64,000 nucleotides of DNA. It comes from Hymenochaete sp. R1. Taxonomy: Eukaryota; Basidiomycota; Agaricomycetes; Hymenochaetales; Hymenochaetaceae. The stretch covers positions 96,464 to 160,463 of the forward strand of contig JAFREE010000044.1 of NCBI GenBank assembly GCA_019400425.1, given 5' to 3'. Positions 47,415-59,248 of the stretch are shown here, one piece after another. The notes below the pieces were generated by a model. The model saw only the letters and a program-made list of their open reading frames with translations, was not told the origin of the DNA and did no database searches. The position numbers and the translations under genes are program-made. The stretch's first letter is position 1, and every line of letters begins with the position of its first letter.

Positions 47415-47767
47415 TTCTGAGCTTGTAGGTTAAGTGTAAGTTGTTGTTGAGGGTGGCGAATTCGAGAACAACGATCAGGCGACGACGATGACGACGAGAA
47501 CGATTGAGATGGTGGTGGTCAGTAACAAAGGAGCGAGCGGGGTTGTTGATGGGCGCGGCTCGATCTGTCCACATCCATTTGCTTGTATTTGTTTGGCCAT
47601 CTTCTTTATTTGGAAGGTAATTTACGTAATAAGTTACCCCTCTCGGCTCTTTGCCCCAGCTCTCTCTTCGATTCCTAGTCGCTCGTCGTTGTCCTCGTCG
47701 TCGTTGCTGTCGTCTCATCTCCTATTTGCTCGCCGTCCTCGCCGCTACCACGGAAAACTCATCCACG
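47415..47767. promoter_or_regulatory. Bidirectional promoter, histone H3 / SNF1
   Basis: 353 nt between the diverging H3 and SNF1 start codons. It is rich in CGACGA and TCGTCG-type triplets (about 47470-47500 and 47680-47710). Both genes must be driven from here. Confidence 0.6.
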
Positions 47768-50050
47768 ATGTCGAGTAGCAGCAGACAGGCAGAGAGGTTT
47801 CCGCCGTCGAAGCTGGGAGAGTACAAGGTCGTCGATGAGATCGCGGAGGGCACTTTCGGCAAAGTCAAGAGTACGTTAATCGTCCTAGTGCACGCTCAAA
47901 TTACTAATTTCGTGTATTTTTGCGAATAAATCCTCTATTTGACTACTCTAGTGGCATACCACACCATCACTGGACAGAAGGTCGCCATGAAGTTCCTCTC
48001 CAAGGAGGCCATCGTCGCATCCAGGACAAAGACTCGCGTCCAACGCGAGGTCGACTACATGCGCATGCTCCGGCACCCCCACATCATCAAACTATACGAA
48101 GTCATCTCAACCCCGACAGACATCATCATCGTACTCGAGTATGCCGGTGGCGAACTCTTCAAATACATCGTTGACAATGGCCGTATGCCTGAAGCTCAGG
48201 CCCGCCGTTTCTTTCAGCAGATGATCTCAGGCATTGATTACAGTCACAGGCTCAAGATCGTCCATCGCGACCTCAAGCCAGAGAATATCTTGCTCGACGA
48301 TGATCTGAATGTCAAGATTGCGGATTTCGGACTGTCGAATGAAATTAAAGATGGCGACTTTCTCAAGACGAGCTGTGGAAGCCCGAATTACGCCGCGCCC
48401 GAAGTCATCCGAGGTGCACTATACACTGGCCCAGAAGTCGATGTATGGAGTAGCGGTGTCATCTTATATGTGATGCTCTGTGGTCGTTTACCTTTCGAGA
48501 ATGAGGATGTCGGTCGACTTTTTCAGCAGATCGCTGAAGGCGTCTACTTTCTCCCCAATTACCTCTCGCACGACGCTCGATCCCTTATCAACGGCATGTT
48601 ACATGTCGACCCGGTGAAGCGGTTAACAATTGCGGACATCATGAACCATCCTTGGTTCACGGTAGACTTACCTCGGTATCTTACACCTCTTCCGCCTCCT
48701 CCCGGGCCGGTACTGGGTATGCTCAATTCGCTTGTAGCAGCGCCCAAGCAGCTTGACTTCGAGATGATCGATGGCTTGGGTCGCATGGAGGAAGGAATCG
48801 TGGAAGAGCTTGCGCTGCGTATGGAAGGCGTAAGTATAGACGAAGTTTGGGAAGCACTACGTCGCGAGGACGGACCGCAGGGAAACGCAGTGAAGGTAGC
48901 ATACTTGCTACTCCGTGACAAGCGACGAAAGGGGAGGAATTTGGCTGACTTTGAAGATCAAGAGCGTGATGCGCAGCTGGCTATTTTAGACGTGAGTTCC
49001 TTTCTTAATCAACCCTCCATGACATTTCAATACTGATACGAATATGCTCAGCCCGCTAATATGGTTTCTCCACCCGCCATTTCACCAAACGGAAACAACG
49101 AGACCGAACAAAACCCCTTCGAATCTGAATTTATCGAGGACGAAGAAGGCGACGAAGACGATGAGGATATGGGAGACATGGACTTCTCCACACCCTCCAA
49201 GCCCGAAGAGTCAAACTTTGCCGTCCTCAACAGTTCCCTGCCAGGCGACCACCGCGACCGAGGAAGTGACAAAGGGAGCGGTGGCAGTGACCAACAACAA
49301 CCACACCACCTCGCAAGCTACGCCTCCGCGAAACGTTCCACTGTCGGCAACAGCACCCCCGGCAAGAAAGAAAAGCAGCACCGGACACGTTGGCATTTTG
49401 GAATCAGGAGCCGCAGTCCGCCGATGGAGGTCATGTCTGCGATCTACGCATCGCTCAAGTCCTTGGGGATGGAATGGAAAGAGAAACGGGATCTAGGTGG
49501 ATTGTGTGCGATGCATCCGCGTGCTCGGGAACATCAGGCGCAAGCTGACGGCGCCGACGCTGCGAATGGGAGTGGGAACAACAACCCAGTCCACATCGAA
49601 CGTGCACGCGAATGGGACGGCCACGGCCACAGCGGCGCGGGCGGCCGCGTTGACCTCCGCGCTGCCTCCTCGATCTACTTCGTCGAGACCCGCGCACGGC
49701 ACGACGACGTCATTGTGTTCATGAACATCCAGCTCTACTATGTCGACGGCGACAATTACCTCGTCGACTTTCACCACAAGCATACCGTGCTGGCGAGCGC
49801 GGAGCCGGGCGCGGGGAAATGGGATGTCGCGGGGCCGATTGTGCCAAGTGCGAGTGCGGCGAGTATAAATGCGGCTTGGAACGGGTCTGGAACAGGAAAT
49901 ACGAATAATGGGAATGGGAGCGAGACAGGGAGTATGTTCCCTGTGGACCCGCATGCGAAAGAGGAGACGGTCGTCAGTCCGTACATTTTCATGGACGTGG
50001 CGTGCAAACTGATCTTGGACCTTGCGGGTGGGGCGGACGACGGTCGATGA
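47768..50050 (+). CDS. SNF1: SNF1/AMPK alpha catalytic kinase subunit
   Basis: Ser/Thr kinase that senses low energy and relieves glucose repression; catalytic alpha subunit of the SNF1 complex. Exons 47768-47870, 47952-48991 and 49052-50050, 713 residues. Kinase landmarks: GEYKVVDEIAEGTFGKVK (P-loop), VAMKFLSKE (Lys), VHRDLKPENILL (catalytic loop), ADFGLSNEIKDGDFLKTSCG with the activation-loop Thr, then SPNYAAPEVIRG. After the domain come a UBA-like auto-inhibitory segment (GVSIDEVWEALRREDGPQG), an acidic low-complexity linker and the C-terminal KA1-type domain (MEVMSAIYASLKSLGMEW, NIQLYYVDGDNYLVDFHHK, PYIFMDVACKLILDLAG). Conserved length and order; it diverges from histone H3. Confidence 0.95.
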
Positions 50051-51172
50051 TTCCTAAACTTTGCTGTGTTCGTCGTCGCTTTCTCTTTGATTTTTCATTC
50101 ATTCTTTTACTAGATCTACTTTTCTCGTCGTGCGTTCCCGTTCGTCTTCGTTCTTGCCTTCCTGATATCCGCATTGCATACCGTGTTACAAACCTCTCTT
50201 CCCTTTGCCCCCGCCTCCGGGCGGCGGCGCAGTGTCCTCCGTCAGCTTTCTCCTGCTCTGATCTGATCTGTGCCCCTCTTCTTCGCGTTCTTCGGCCTCC
50301 AATCTTTCTCATTTCTTTTTTTCTTGTAGTCTAAGATATATCCTTTTGTTGTACGCAAATGCAAATGCCCTACCTCTTAACAACGTTTCGCTCACCCTCA
50401 CCTCAACCCACTTCAGTAGATTATCATGATCCTGATAGTTGTTGAGGCGCGCGTTCAAACACACTTCATATCCCTCCCCCTTCCCCCCCTCTTTTACTTG
50501 CTCCTTTGTTACTTCTCGAATTATCGGATCGTTTGTTCCCCTCGGGAGTTAAGCACAAATCTTGAATCCCAAAGCTATGGCTAACCCAGATGTGTACGTG
50601 TACGTCGTTATGTCTCCCGAAGCTCATGTTGTCTCCGAGTCCGCTTTCGTTTGATTCCGTTTCATCTCGTGATAAATGAGAACCTGAAGAACGATATCGT
50701 ATGATGCCAGGATCCGTCCCTGTTAAAGAAGACTTCATTTTGACCGTGGCCATGCCCTATTCGTGGCTTCCGCGTTCGAGCGGGTTCGTTAAGTAAAATG
50801 CCATCCATGTAAAAAAAGAGAGAAAATTTGCCTGGCAAGTTTCTATTAGCTCTCAGAAACCATTCGAATTATCAATGGATCCCACTCACTTCAACTTCTC
50901 ACTCTAACTCCCTCTTTACTCTCTTTAGCATCCTGAAGAATTTATAACACATATATATTGTTGTGGTACAATTACAGGCATCTCAAGTATTGCAAAGTAC
51001 ATCTATTCTCGCGTACCTTCGCGGTGCCAAGCACTGAACGGTGGACTGGAAAAAATATTCTCGGCTAGCGTTTGCAAAGTAATAAGTGACAAAGGAGGAA
51101 AGATACAAAGCTCACAAGAAATACACGTAACACTCCTAGCCCCGCCGGCTCCTTTGGCCCTCAAACAAGACC
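50051..51172. other. Intergenic, pyrimidine-rich SNF1 3' flank
   Basis: About 1.1 kb. The first 400 nt are strongly T/C-rich, likely the SNF1 3' untranslated region. The remainder holds the D2 promoter. No gene is recognised. Confidence 0.5.
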
Positions 51173-52504
51173 ATGTCCTCTTCTGGGCAGAGAACTTCCC
51201 GCTCACTTGTACCTCAGCCTAACAGCCCGTCCAAAAGTAGCCACAAACGCAGACGCTCCTCTGGCTTGGATGCACAGCCGAAGTCGAAAAGCTCTTCTTC
51301 CCATTCGATCCGAGAAGCACCTGATCTCTCAGGAAAGGCTGGTGATGGGAGCACTCGCAGTGCCACTAAGCGAATGAGAAGAGTCACTCCCGAACCTGAG
51401 CCCGCGCCTTCTTCTGAAGCATCATCCAGGACTATGTCTAGGAAGCCACCTCGTTCTCCGACTCCTGGTGTATCGTCAAGAGGTGCTGGGGCGAGCACTC
51501 ATGCGGAGCATCGCCATACCAGTAGCAGCGACACCAATATCCATCAGCTTCCAGGGAGAAGTCATGTTGTTGCCAGTGGATCTTCCCGAAAGCAGGACTT
51601 CGAAGGCCTCAGCCTCGCCACGCTTCATCGGATGTTCGCGAACCTCGTAGAAGATGTAAAAGGCAACGTCGACTTCCGCGAAGTTGTGATGAAACAATTC
51701 GCTTCTTTCGAGATTGACGAAGCCAGGGAGGTATTTAAGATCAGGAGGGAAGAGATACGGGAGCTTGGCGATGCTCTACGGGCGAAGCTAGGCGCACCAG
51801 ACGCAGAGGCCAAGGTAGCCATGGATAGTGCAGTGGGGGATGCATCGCCTTCTGACGTTCCCTCCGATTGCAAGCTCCAACTTCGTGGCCCTCTCGACGT
51901 CGACATGGCAGAGTTTATGACAATCCGTGCGATGTCCACTTGCCTTTTCAATCTCTGCGTGGGTCTCTGCAAATGGAAGAGGAAGCAAAATATCGCCGTC
52001 AGCGCGGATGAAAAGGTCAAATACACAGACTTATTGAAGAGATGTGTCTTTGATCGTTTGAAGATGACGTTCAAGATCATCGAAACAAACCTTACGATGT
52101 ACGAAAAGAGACTCACCACGGAGATGTTCCACTTGGACCAGTACCCAACTGACAGAAGGTCATTGGAGAAGGGCTTGAGAGAACTAGCGGGGATGAATGA
52201 TGAAGAAGTGCAAGAGCTCATGATTCACGAGACGGATCTTCAGCTCCAAACGAATTGGTCCGGTTTGTTCCTCGCCGAAGATGGCATCGCCAAGGCAGCG
52301 GAGACACATACACCGGTAGCTGAAGTGGAAAACAGTTTGATGAAGATTGACATGGCACATGACCCAAAGATGGGCAATGCAATTCTGGAATTGAAGGCAG
52401 ATCGTGAAGAGATCAATAGGATGTTGCAGACTTTGAAGGACTTGGGTATTGACATAGGACTTCAGAATATCCCTAAAAAAGGTGACAAAGGGAAGGGAAA
52501 ATAG
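51173..52504 (+). CDS. Unknown helical protein D2
   Basis: Unrecognised single-exon protein of 443 residues. The first 140 are Ser/Arg/Pro-rich and disordered with three basic clusters (SSHKRRRSSG, SATKRMRRVTPEPEP, SSRTMSRKPPRSPTP). The rest is predicted helix: FANLVEDVKGNVDFREVVMK, EVFKIRREEIRELGDALRAK, KMTFKIIETNLTMYEKRL and EEINRMLQTLKDLGIDIG. It ends in a Lys-rich tail (KKGDKGKGK). There is no aligned motif with A, B or C families, only the same build. The single long frame with one clear start supports a real gene. Function unknown. Confidence 0.78.
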   Translation: MSSSGQRTSRSLVPQPNSPSKSSHKRRRSSGLDAQPKSKSSSSHSIREAPDLSGKAGDGSTRSATKRMRRVTPEPEPAPSSEASSRTMSRKPPRSPTPGVSSRGAGASTHAEHRHTSSSDTNIHQLPGRSHVVASGSSRKQDFEGLSLATLHRMFANLVEDVKGNVDFREVVMKQFASFEIDEAREVFKIRREEIRELGDALRAKLGAPDAEAKVAMDSAVGDASPSDVPSDCKLQLRGPLDVDMAEFMTIRAMSTCLFNLCVGLCKWKRKQNIAVSADEKVKYTDLLKRCVFDRLKMTFKIIETNLTMYEKRLTTEMFHLDQYPTDRRSLEKGLRELAGMNDEEVQELMIHETDLQLQTNWSGLFLAEDGIAKAAETHTPVAEVENSLMKIDMAHDPKMGNAILELKADREEINRMLQTLKDLGIDIGLQNIPKKGDKGKGK

Positions 52505-52713
52505 TATTGATGAAAGGGAAACGCAACCACAAACGGACACGACTAGGACCGTTAGAATGCAATTGAGATTAGTAATGCTTTTGATATCGTAGTCTGAACT
52601 CGTACAATCCAAACGTTCGGATGTATGAAGTAGTCAATGTAGTTAAGCGACAAGATTTTTTTAAAAAAATACTCAGAACGGAACACGATCACTCCCAAAT
52701 GAAGCGCTGCAGC

Positions 52714-55369
52714 CTATATGAAGGCTTTCGCCTGGATGTTATGCAACTTTTGGTACTCGCCATTATGAGCGATTAGCGATTCGTGCGTCCCTTGTTCAAC
52801 AAGACGTCCATCTTTTAGACACCTGATGATATATCATTAAGTATAATGCGCCATAAACTATTGTAAAAGAACTTACAGAATCAGGTCTGCGTGTTTGGTC
52901 AAGTGCCCAAAGCGATGAGTTATGAATATAACAGTCTTTCCACCGCTATGCTCTCGTAAGCGCGTGAAGAGCTCATACTCCCCCTCCGGGTCCAGAGCTG
53001 ATGTTGGCTCATCAGCGACGAGCAACCGGATATTTCCGCCCGAAAGTCTCATGAACGTCCTCGATCTGTTTAAAGATGACTTCAGTCTACCATCATTATT
53101 CGCAGAGTGAAAGACTGTGACTTACGCAGATAACCTCTGTGTTTCTCCGCCTGACAAATCCGTTGTCTTCGACAGCTCCTCGCTCAAGGCTTTTATCTCT
53201 GAGTTCTGTTCACCAGTGAAGTGTTCGCGAACACCTTTGTTCGCATCTAAAGTTGAGTCCATTCCATCTTTCAGCTTCTGAATGAAATGATGGGCGCCAC
53301 CCTGTTGGACTGCGTCTCGAACCTCCGAGTCTGTCGGCTCACTATCAGGCAAGCCGAAGGCGACATTCTCCCGCAAGGACAAGGGGAGCACCGGATGATC
53401 CTGACGGAGAATGGCGATGGAGTTTCGGATATCATTGAGTTTGTATGAAGGGAGCGGCTGGCCGTCGAAACAAATCTCGCCGTTCGTCGGGTCGAATAAA
53501 CGGGTCAGAAGCTTGATGGTGGATGATTTACCACTGCCGTTTGTACCAACAATCACGACGAGTTGGCCGGGTTTGATCACGAACGATATGTCGGAAAGAG
53601 CGTCCTTATCAGTACCTGGATAACGGAATGATACGTTTCTGTAGTAATACGTGCCCGTCTTAGTTTATGACCCCGATTAATTTGTAGTTCAACTTACCTG
53701 AATTCAACTTCTGATCCAGATTTGCCCTCTCTTTCTACGCTCCCTTTCCTCTGAGGCGGATATGACTGCTCGCCATCCCTGATCTTGTTTTGAACATCTG
53801 ACAACGTATAAATGCTCTCGATAACACGGAGATGGTCAACAATCTCCTTCAACTCGTGCATGAGAAAATAGATTGCTCCATTGACGTTGGACATAGTCTG
53901 TTGCATTAAAACAAGCGATGAGATCGAAAGTCCATTTTTGTTGTATAACGCCATGGAGGCAAATAAAATCTATAATGGCGAATCAACGAGGACGAAGTGA
54001 AATTTCGCTAAGGAAGACGTACGGCTGGAAGGTCTTCATGCAGGCTAGTAAACACGTTTAAAAAGTGTGCTCGGCCATGTTTCCATTGCGCATAAATAGA
54101 ATCCGTCCTAGTGTCTCCCAGTTTATCTTTGCTCCTTTTGTACTCTTCAAAGTCATTTAGGGGTCGAAACAGTATTAAATTATAAAGGAAATTACCACGG
54201 AGAACGTAAGATGCCGCATTGTTGTTAAGCAAGTCTTCCCTGCTCTTTTTATCATAGGCTATATCGTGAAGAGAGGACATTCTCGAAAAATGTATGTTGG
54301 AACAATGTACGACGTAGGCTGTAACTATATGTTCAGATTCACGAATAAGCAAACAATCAAAACTCACTTACAGAAATCGAATAGAGACCTGTATCTAGCA
54401 TACTGCATAAAGGGTCTCATCAAGCAAACCAGCAAGGCAAGGAAAAGTGTGGAGTTTCGATGTGATACGCCGATGACTAAGGATATGCTGGACATCACGC
54501 GCAAGAGCTCGACAATAATTGTGATGAGACCATCGAAAGTTCCCCAAGCTTGCGCGTGTCCGAACATGATGTCATGACTGTGCATTTCAAGCTTGGTCTC
54601 GACTTCTGGATCTATTTATAGAATGAGACAAGACATCTTCATTATTTCGGATACATACCTTTAAGAGTACCCAAGTCGAACCTGACAGCCTCTGAAAATA
54701 TCATCCAGTCTTTAGTCAAATTATTCAAAACACCCTTGCACACGCACCTTCCAGTACCTTGAGCCGAAAATGCTGGGTTACCTTCTGTTCTAGCGAATGC
54801 GACTTGTTCCGGCTGTAAAATATGTTATTTGAAGAAAAACGAAAACAACAAAAAGATACCCACGAGGAAGTTGAAATAATTTCTGTCAAAAAGGCTAAAG
54901 AAACACGGAGTGCCAGTGCATACGCAACATTGTAAAGGTCGCAACTCTCGGATCCCAAGCATTGGCTAGTTGCTTCCAGTAATCGGTTGGATGCGTAAAG
55001 ATCGAGTGTGGTTCGGACAATGGATGCGAAGTTGGACGCAATATACAAGTAGAAAAGCGCTGGGTCGAGAGAAAAAACTTCTTTCATAAACCGCATAAGG
55101 TATAAAAAGGAGCTAGGAGGGGTGATGCCGCCTGCGGGTTCGGTGTCAGGCAAACATGTCTTGTCGTCAGTCGAAGGTGAAGCCGAGCCATCTTGACTGG
55201 ACGGGGTTGCGGCTATCGAGCCCGACAAAAGATTGACACTGTAATCCAACGCTTTTCTCACTAGTGCCAAACCTTTAAGGAGTCCTTCTGTGGGAATGAT
55301 GGCGTTGGGGAGGAAGGTGACAGTCCAGATACCAAATGTCCGCGTAGCCAGCTTGACAGGACGTGGCAT
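52714..55369 (-). CDS. ABC half-transporter (type IV exporter fold)
   Basis: Membrane exporter half-molecule: one transmembrane domain then one ATPase domain, 740 residues. Exons: 54864-55369, 54748-54812, 54659-54691, 54372-54611, 54023-54318, 53698-53969, 53126-53638, 52877-53065 and 52714-52822. The membrane part holds several hydrophobic helices with the ABC-typical RNKSHSLEQKVTQHF coupling region. The ATPase has Walker A (VGTNGSGKSST), Q-loop (AILRQDHPVLPLSLRENVAF), signature (DLSGGETQRLSASR), Walker B (LLVADEPTSALDPEG) and H-loop (FITHRFGHL), so it looks active. The intron 1 donor is GTGGGT at 54863; the nearby GTATCT breaks the frame. It must dimerise. The substrate is not predictable. 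Confidence 0.9.
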
Positions 55370-56310
55370 CGTCGAACGAAAACTTCAAGGCCGTTTCATA
55401 AGTGAGAAGCTCGTCCTTTTATACAGTAACGATGCCAGACATACCTTTTTCTAACCTGTAGACTCCGACACTCACGTATCCTAGTCCATCATGACTGTGA
55501 GCATAGCCTTGCCTGCCGGAAGCGCTGGAGCACAGGCCGACACCTCGTGCTTGTTGTCATTTGGCGCGTTTCTACAACCATCCGTAGTTCACCGATCACT
55601 AATAGAACGAAGTACTTGAAGTAATAGCCGTATGAGGGTACAAGGCGGTGTTTACTTTTACGTCGGTGCGTATATGGTCAAAGAGCTCGGTCAACGAGCG
55701 TCGAGGTTCACAAGAGCGACTCGAGATTTTCCCACGCGAGAAGCTCTTACACGCCGCAACTTGAGACCGTGAATTACTACCTTTTCCCCGCAACGGCCAA
55801 CACGATGAGAAGACTGCTACGGATCGGAATACCTTCTTTCGAAACTACAGATGTCTCGCAATATGGGTTTACATTCAACTCCTTCCATAGCACAATCGCT
55901 TGCGCGGGAAGGGCTAATACCATGGTTATCGAGTGTCTATTCTCAGTGTCAATAATCCTTCATCATTGATCATTGCTCGATACCTCGTTGAACACTTAGG
56001 GGAATCTCTGTGAGCAACTTTTATCCGTGTTATATGAGTAGACAAAGTGAGCCTTGGTGATACCTTTGACGAAATCATACCCAGCTACCCTGGTAGCCGC
56101 TATTCGCCATCAACTTTGCTTCATAGAGTTCGCCTGAGAAGGGCAATATGCAATGTTCCTCTGGATGTATAAGAACACACGATTATCGAAGGCATTATCC
56201 CCTCCCTCGGAATCGCAAACCCCATCGATAAACCGCTCTTCGCAGTCGTACTCTTCTCAAGTCCCCGTCCTACTGCTATCTTAATCTCTAAACTCAGCTC
56301 TAGTAACCGT
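55370..56310. other. Divergent promoter region, ABC transporter / B2
   Basis: 940 nt between diverging starts, with GATGTATAAGAAC at about 56164-56176 as a possible TATA element for B2. No gene is recognised. Confidence 0.45.
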
Positions 56311-58041
56311 ATGTCAAGAGGAAGAACACCCCACAATGACCCTGTCCCTGACAGAGAATCTTCTGGTGCACCTGCATCATCGATCGTCGAACGCTCAATG
56401 GCATCTACTCCTACTGGTGGACGTGGTTCCGCAGGAAGCTCGCGGAAACGGCGTCAGGGAGAGTCTGAGGGATTTCCTCCGAGTCGCAGCCGTCCCCGTC
56501 TTGATGCACCGCCTGCTTCAGGAGGCGATCGGTCCGTTCTCAGAGTCAAAGAATCTGGTCCCTGGGCTCAATCCTGGAATTGGTCCGAGTGGGATCAACA
56601 TATTCAGTCCTTACTTTCCGAGCTCGTCGACCTGAATCGCCAACTGGGACTTGCCATCCTTCGCCACATGATAGAACAAAGGATGCATGTACCACCTGTG
56701 CACAACATTCCCCCCTCACAGACTCCGAACTCTGAAAAGGGGTACAAGGAGCTTCTTCATTCGAAGCACATCAAATTGATGATCTTTCTTGAGGATAGCA
56801 AGCTAGCTTTGGATGTCTTCTTCGACGTGCTCAAGTCCAGCGAAGTTCGACAGAGTCTCACTGCGGAAGAAAAGGAGGCGGTGACCAGGTGTGCGGAGCG
56901 ACTAGTCATTGCACTTCATACGGAACAGCAGGAAACAGACAGGAGAGTCTCAGCCATGTGCCGACAATTTATAGATGAGCACGGCAAAGAAGAAAAGGGG
57001 CAGGCCGGGATGCGTGTTCAGCTCATAAAGCGATGCAAGAAGGAATCCGATGATGCGCTTAATTTAATCTACCATCTGCTCTCTGCAGGAAACGAGTGGA
57101 GCTCTGAGGTTGTCTACAAATCATTCTGCGAGTGGGACTGGAAGACCAAGATGAGCGAAACCATGGAACGCGTTAGCATGCCGTTCTTACAGAAACATTT
57201 CACCGAGAATGAGCTCAAAGCACACGGGCTCAACCACAAGGTTTTGTCAGCGATCATCAATGCGAGAGTCGACACAACTGGGCCCAAAAGTAAGGAAGCC
57301 TTATCCGATACCATGATCAACAAGCGTTTGCACGATTACGTCCAAATCTTCTGCTCCTTAAAGGAATGCCACGGCTCATTTCTGGAAATGCGATCAGCCG
57401 ACGAAGCCCTTCGCAAGGCGCATGAATACACACCTGCGTCTGTTGATTTCAGAAAACCGGTAGAGCCTAGCCTCTTTGTAACTGAGGATGACTTCGAGGA
57501 TGCCGGTACTCGACCCGATTCTTCAGCCATCTTCCCCTCCGGGTTTGCCGAACTAATCTCGCTTGAGGAGAAGATGACAAACAAGGCTAGCAATATTAAA
57601 AAGACAGTCACAACGGAAGAGATATTCTCTCGTATCCTATCCGACAGAACGCGCGCACTATTCGTTTTCAGGCGGCGTAACTCGGAGCTCGAGACTGCTG
57701 TCGCACAGTTTGCGAAGTGGCAGATGCTCGTACGCGCTTCCGGCGTATACATGCCTGGCGTGAGTGCAACGAGCAAGGAATCAGCGCTACCAAGAACCGA
57801 TACCAAGTGGAGCCATGCAGAGGGCTTGAGGAAGAGCCATAAACATTATTTTGAGAAATATCAGGAGCAGCTTCGCATGACTCCAGAGCAGGCGAAGCAC
57901 CTCAAAATCGCATATCGTGAAGTGGTGGATGGGGATGAGAATGCTCGCAGGCCGTTCGTCCCAGTGGACTTCAGAGCGCCCTTGCAACCGCGGCTTGAAA
58001 TGCGAGATCATGATCGAAAGAGTATCGTCGAGGATCAGTGA
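56311..58041 (+). CDS. Unknown helical protein, family B member 2 (B2)
   Basis: Clear paralogue of B1, single exon, 576 residues. The disordered head has GSSRKRRQGESEGFPPSRSR. Shared segments: QLGLAILRHMIEQRMHVP, IFLEDSKLALDVFFDVLK, ALHTEQQETDRRV, LLSAGNEWSSEVV, MERVSMPFLQKHFTENELK, QIFCSLKECHGSFLEM, RALFVFRRRNSELETAV and KYQEQLRMTPEQAKHLKIA. The N-terminus and the acidic linker around residue 400 diverge most. No domain is recognised. It lies between an ABC transporter and a cupin gene, 18 kb from B1 and 2 kb from B3, with unrelated genes in between. Confidence 0.84.
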   Translation: MSRGRTPHNDPVPDRESSGAPASSIVERSMASTPTGGRGSAGSSRKRRQGESEGFPPSRSRPRLDAPPASGGDRSVLRVKESGPWAQSWNWSEWDQHIQSLLSELVDLNRQLGLAILRHMIEQRMHVPPVHNIPPSQTPNSEKGYKELLHSKHIKLMIFLEDSKLALDVFFDVLKSSEVRQSLTAEEKEAVTRCAERLVIALHTEQQETDRRVSAMCRQFIDEHGKEEKGQAGMRVQLIKRCKKESDDALNLIYHLLSAGNEWSSEVVYKSFCEWDWKTKMSETMERVSMPFLQKHFTENELKAHGLNHKVLSAIINARVDTTGPKSKEALSDTMINKRLHDYVQIFCSLKECHGSFLEMRSADEALRKAHEYTPASVDFRKPVEPSLFVTEDDFEDAGTRPDSSAIFPSGFAELISLEEKMTNKASNIKKTVTTEEIFSRILSDRTRALFVFRRRNSELETAVAQFAKWQMLVRASGVYMPGVSATSKESALPRTDTKWSHAEGLRKSHKHYFEKYQEQLRMTPEQAKHLKIAYREVVDGDENARRPFVPVDFRAPLQPRLEMRDHDRKSIVEDQ

Positions 58042-58391
58042 ATGAAGATGCAATTATTGGACCCAGAGTTTTCTCCGTGTAATATCTCACCAAACTCTGA
58101 GGATCACAAGTTGTTGAGCGGTTGCCGTAAGCCGTCGCCTGTTTCCCATTCGGCTCGAGATCTTTCTTCACTCTTTTTTTTTTCAATGCTAGTCCTCGCC
58201 AGATAAGCTGCGTTGCAACTTTATACATTTATATGGGGTCTTCAAACTGTATTCCATGATCCTTGACCAAACATTTCATTTTGATTGGTGTCGTCATCGT
58301 CTATTAAATTTTTCAAAACGTCGCCTCGTAGAATAGAGAATGATCAAATCATTCCACTTGATTAACTCCCCATTTGAATATAATCCACAAC
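58042..58391. other. Intergenic between convergent B2 and cupin genes
   Basis: 350 nt of 3' flanks with a T-rich run near 58175. Nothing else is seen. Confidence 0.5.
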
Positions 58392-59248
58392 TTAAACATC
58401 CAGAGGCGAGCGATATTCTTCATCCAGCTCCGCCCCCGTTTCCGCGATTTTCACCTTCTGGGACGCTAAAAATATCAATAAAATCAGCATCAGACCGTGT
58501 TAATTCTCCGGTGTCCCGTAAAGGCTCATTATACAAAGCAAAAAAACGGAAAGCAAAAAGAGAATAGAAAATGAAGCTGGTCGACTTACTGACAACGACG
58601 AAGTATACTCGAGCCCATTCGGTTCCTTCGTTGTGCCATCCATGAATTGTACCGCGTTGGACAATGATGTCACCTGCTTTGAGGACCCTCCGTTCGTTAT
58701 TGTCGAGGTAAAGAGTGATCGAACCGTGTGTGACGATACCAAAGTCGACAGTGAGCGTACGATGGAAGGGCTGCATATGTCGAAAACAACCCGGGCAGAA
58801 GGGTCCGGATCCAGAGTGAATGGAATAGAAATAGACAGTAAGCGATGAGAAGAAAGGGAAATATATCTGCAACGAAAATCCAGAAACGTACAGATTTGTT
58901 CCCAGGTGGGGTGTCCACCACCTTGCACGTAACCCCGTCCTTTCCCACCAGTTCGTTCGCATGCAACTTCGTCTTGTCATCGAATTGGGTGCCCTCACCC
59001 TCATCCCCACTTCCATTTTTATCACTCAGGTCTGGTTTGCTCTCATCTGACCAAAAGACGTCGTGGAAGGGTACACGGCCATTCTTGAAGAAGTAGGGAA
59101 TCATGGGGGCGTCCACAAGGACGGTCGAGTCGTCTTTAAAAGTGTGGCCGGTGACGATGCGACGGATGGGTGGGAGTGGTAATGACCCAGCCTGACCTGC
59201 TGGGATCGTGGACGAGCTATGGTTGTTATTGGCCGGTGAAGACGACAT
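58392..59248 (-). CDS. Single-domain cupin protein
   Basis: Cupin-fold protein of 203 residues, probably cytosolic. Exons 58892-59248, 58590-58770 and 58392-58465; phases close. The N-terminus (LPPIRRIVTGHTFKDDSTVL) is typical of a fungal cupin group. The barrel motifs are FHRTLTVDFGIVTHGSITLY and AGDIIVQRGTIHGWHNEGTE, with His and Glu positions that could bind metal, although the first motif keeps few of the usual His ligands. The C-terminus (QKVKIAETGAELDEEYR) is also characteristic of the group. Members are annotated only as cupins; the reaction is unknown. It is convergent with B2. Confidence 0.82.

Noticed and set aside
54855..54865. GTATCT as the donor of ABC transporter intron 1
   Set aside because: It puts the next exon out of the frame that gives the conserved RNKSHSLEQKVTQHF stretch; GTGGGT four bases earlier fits.
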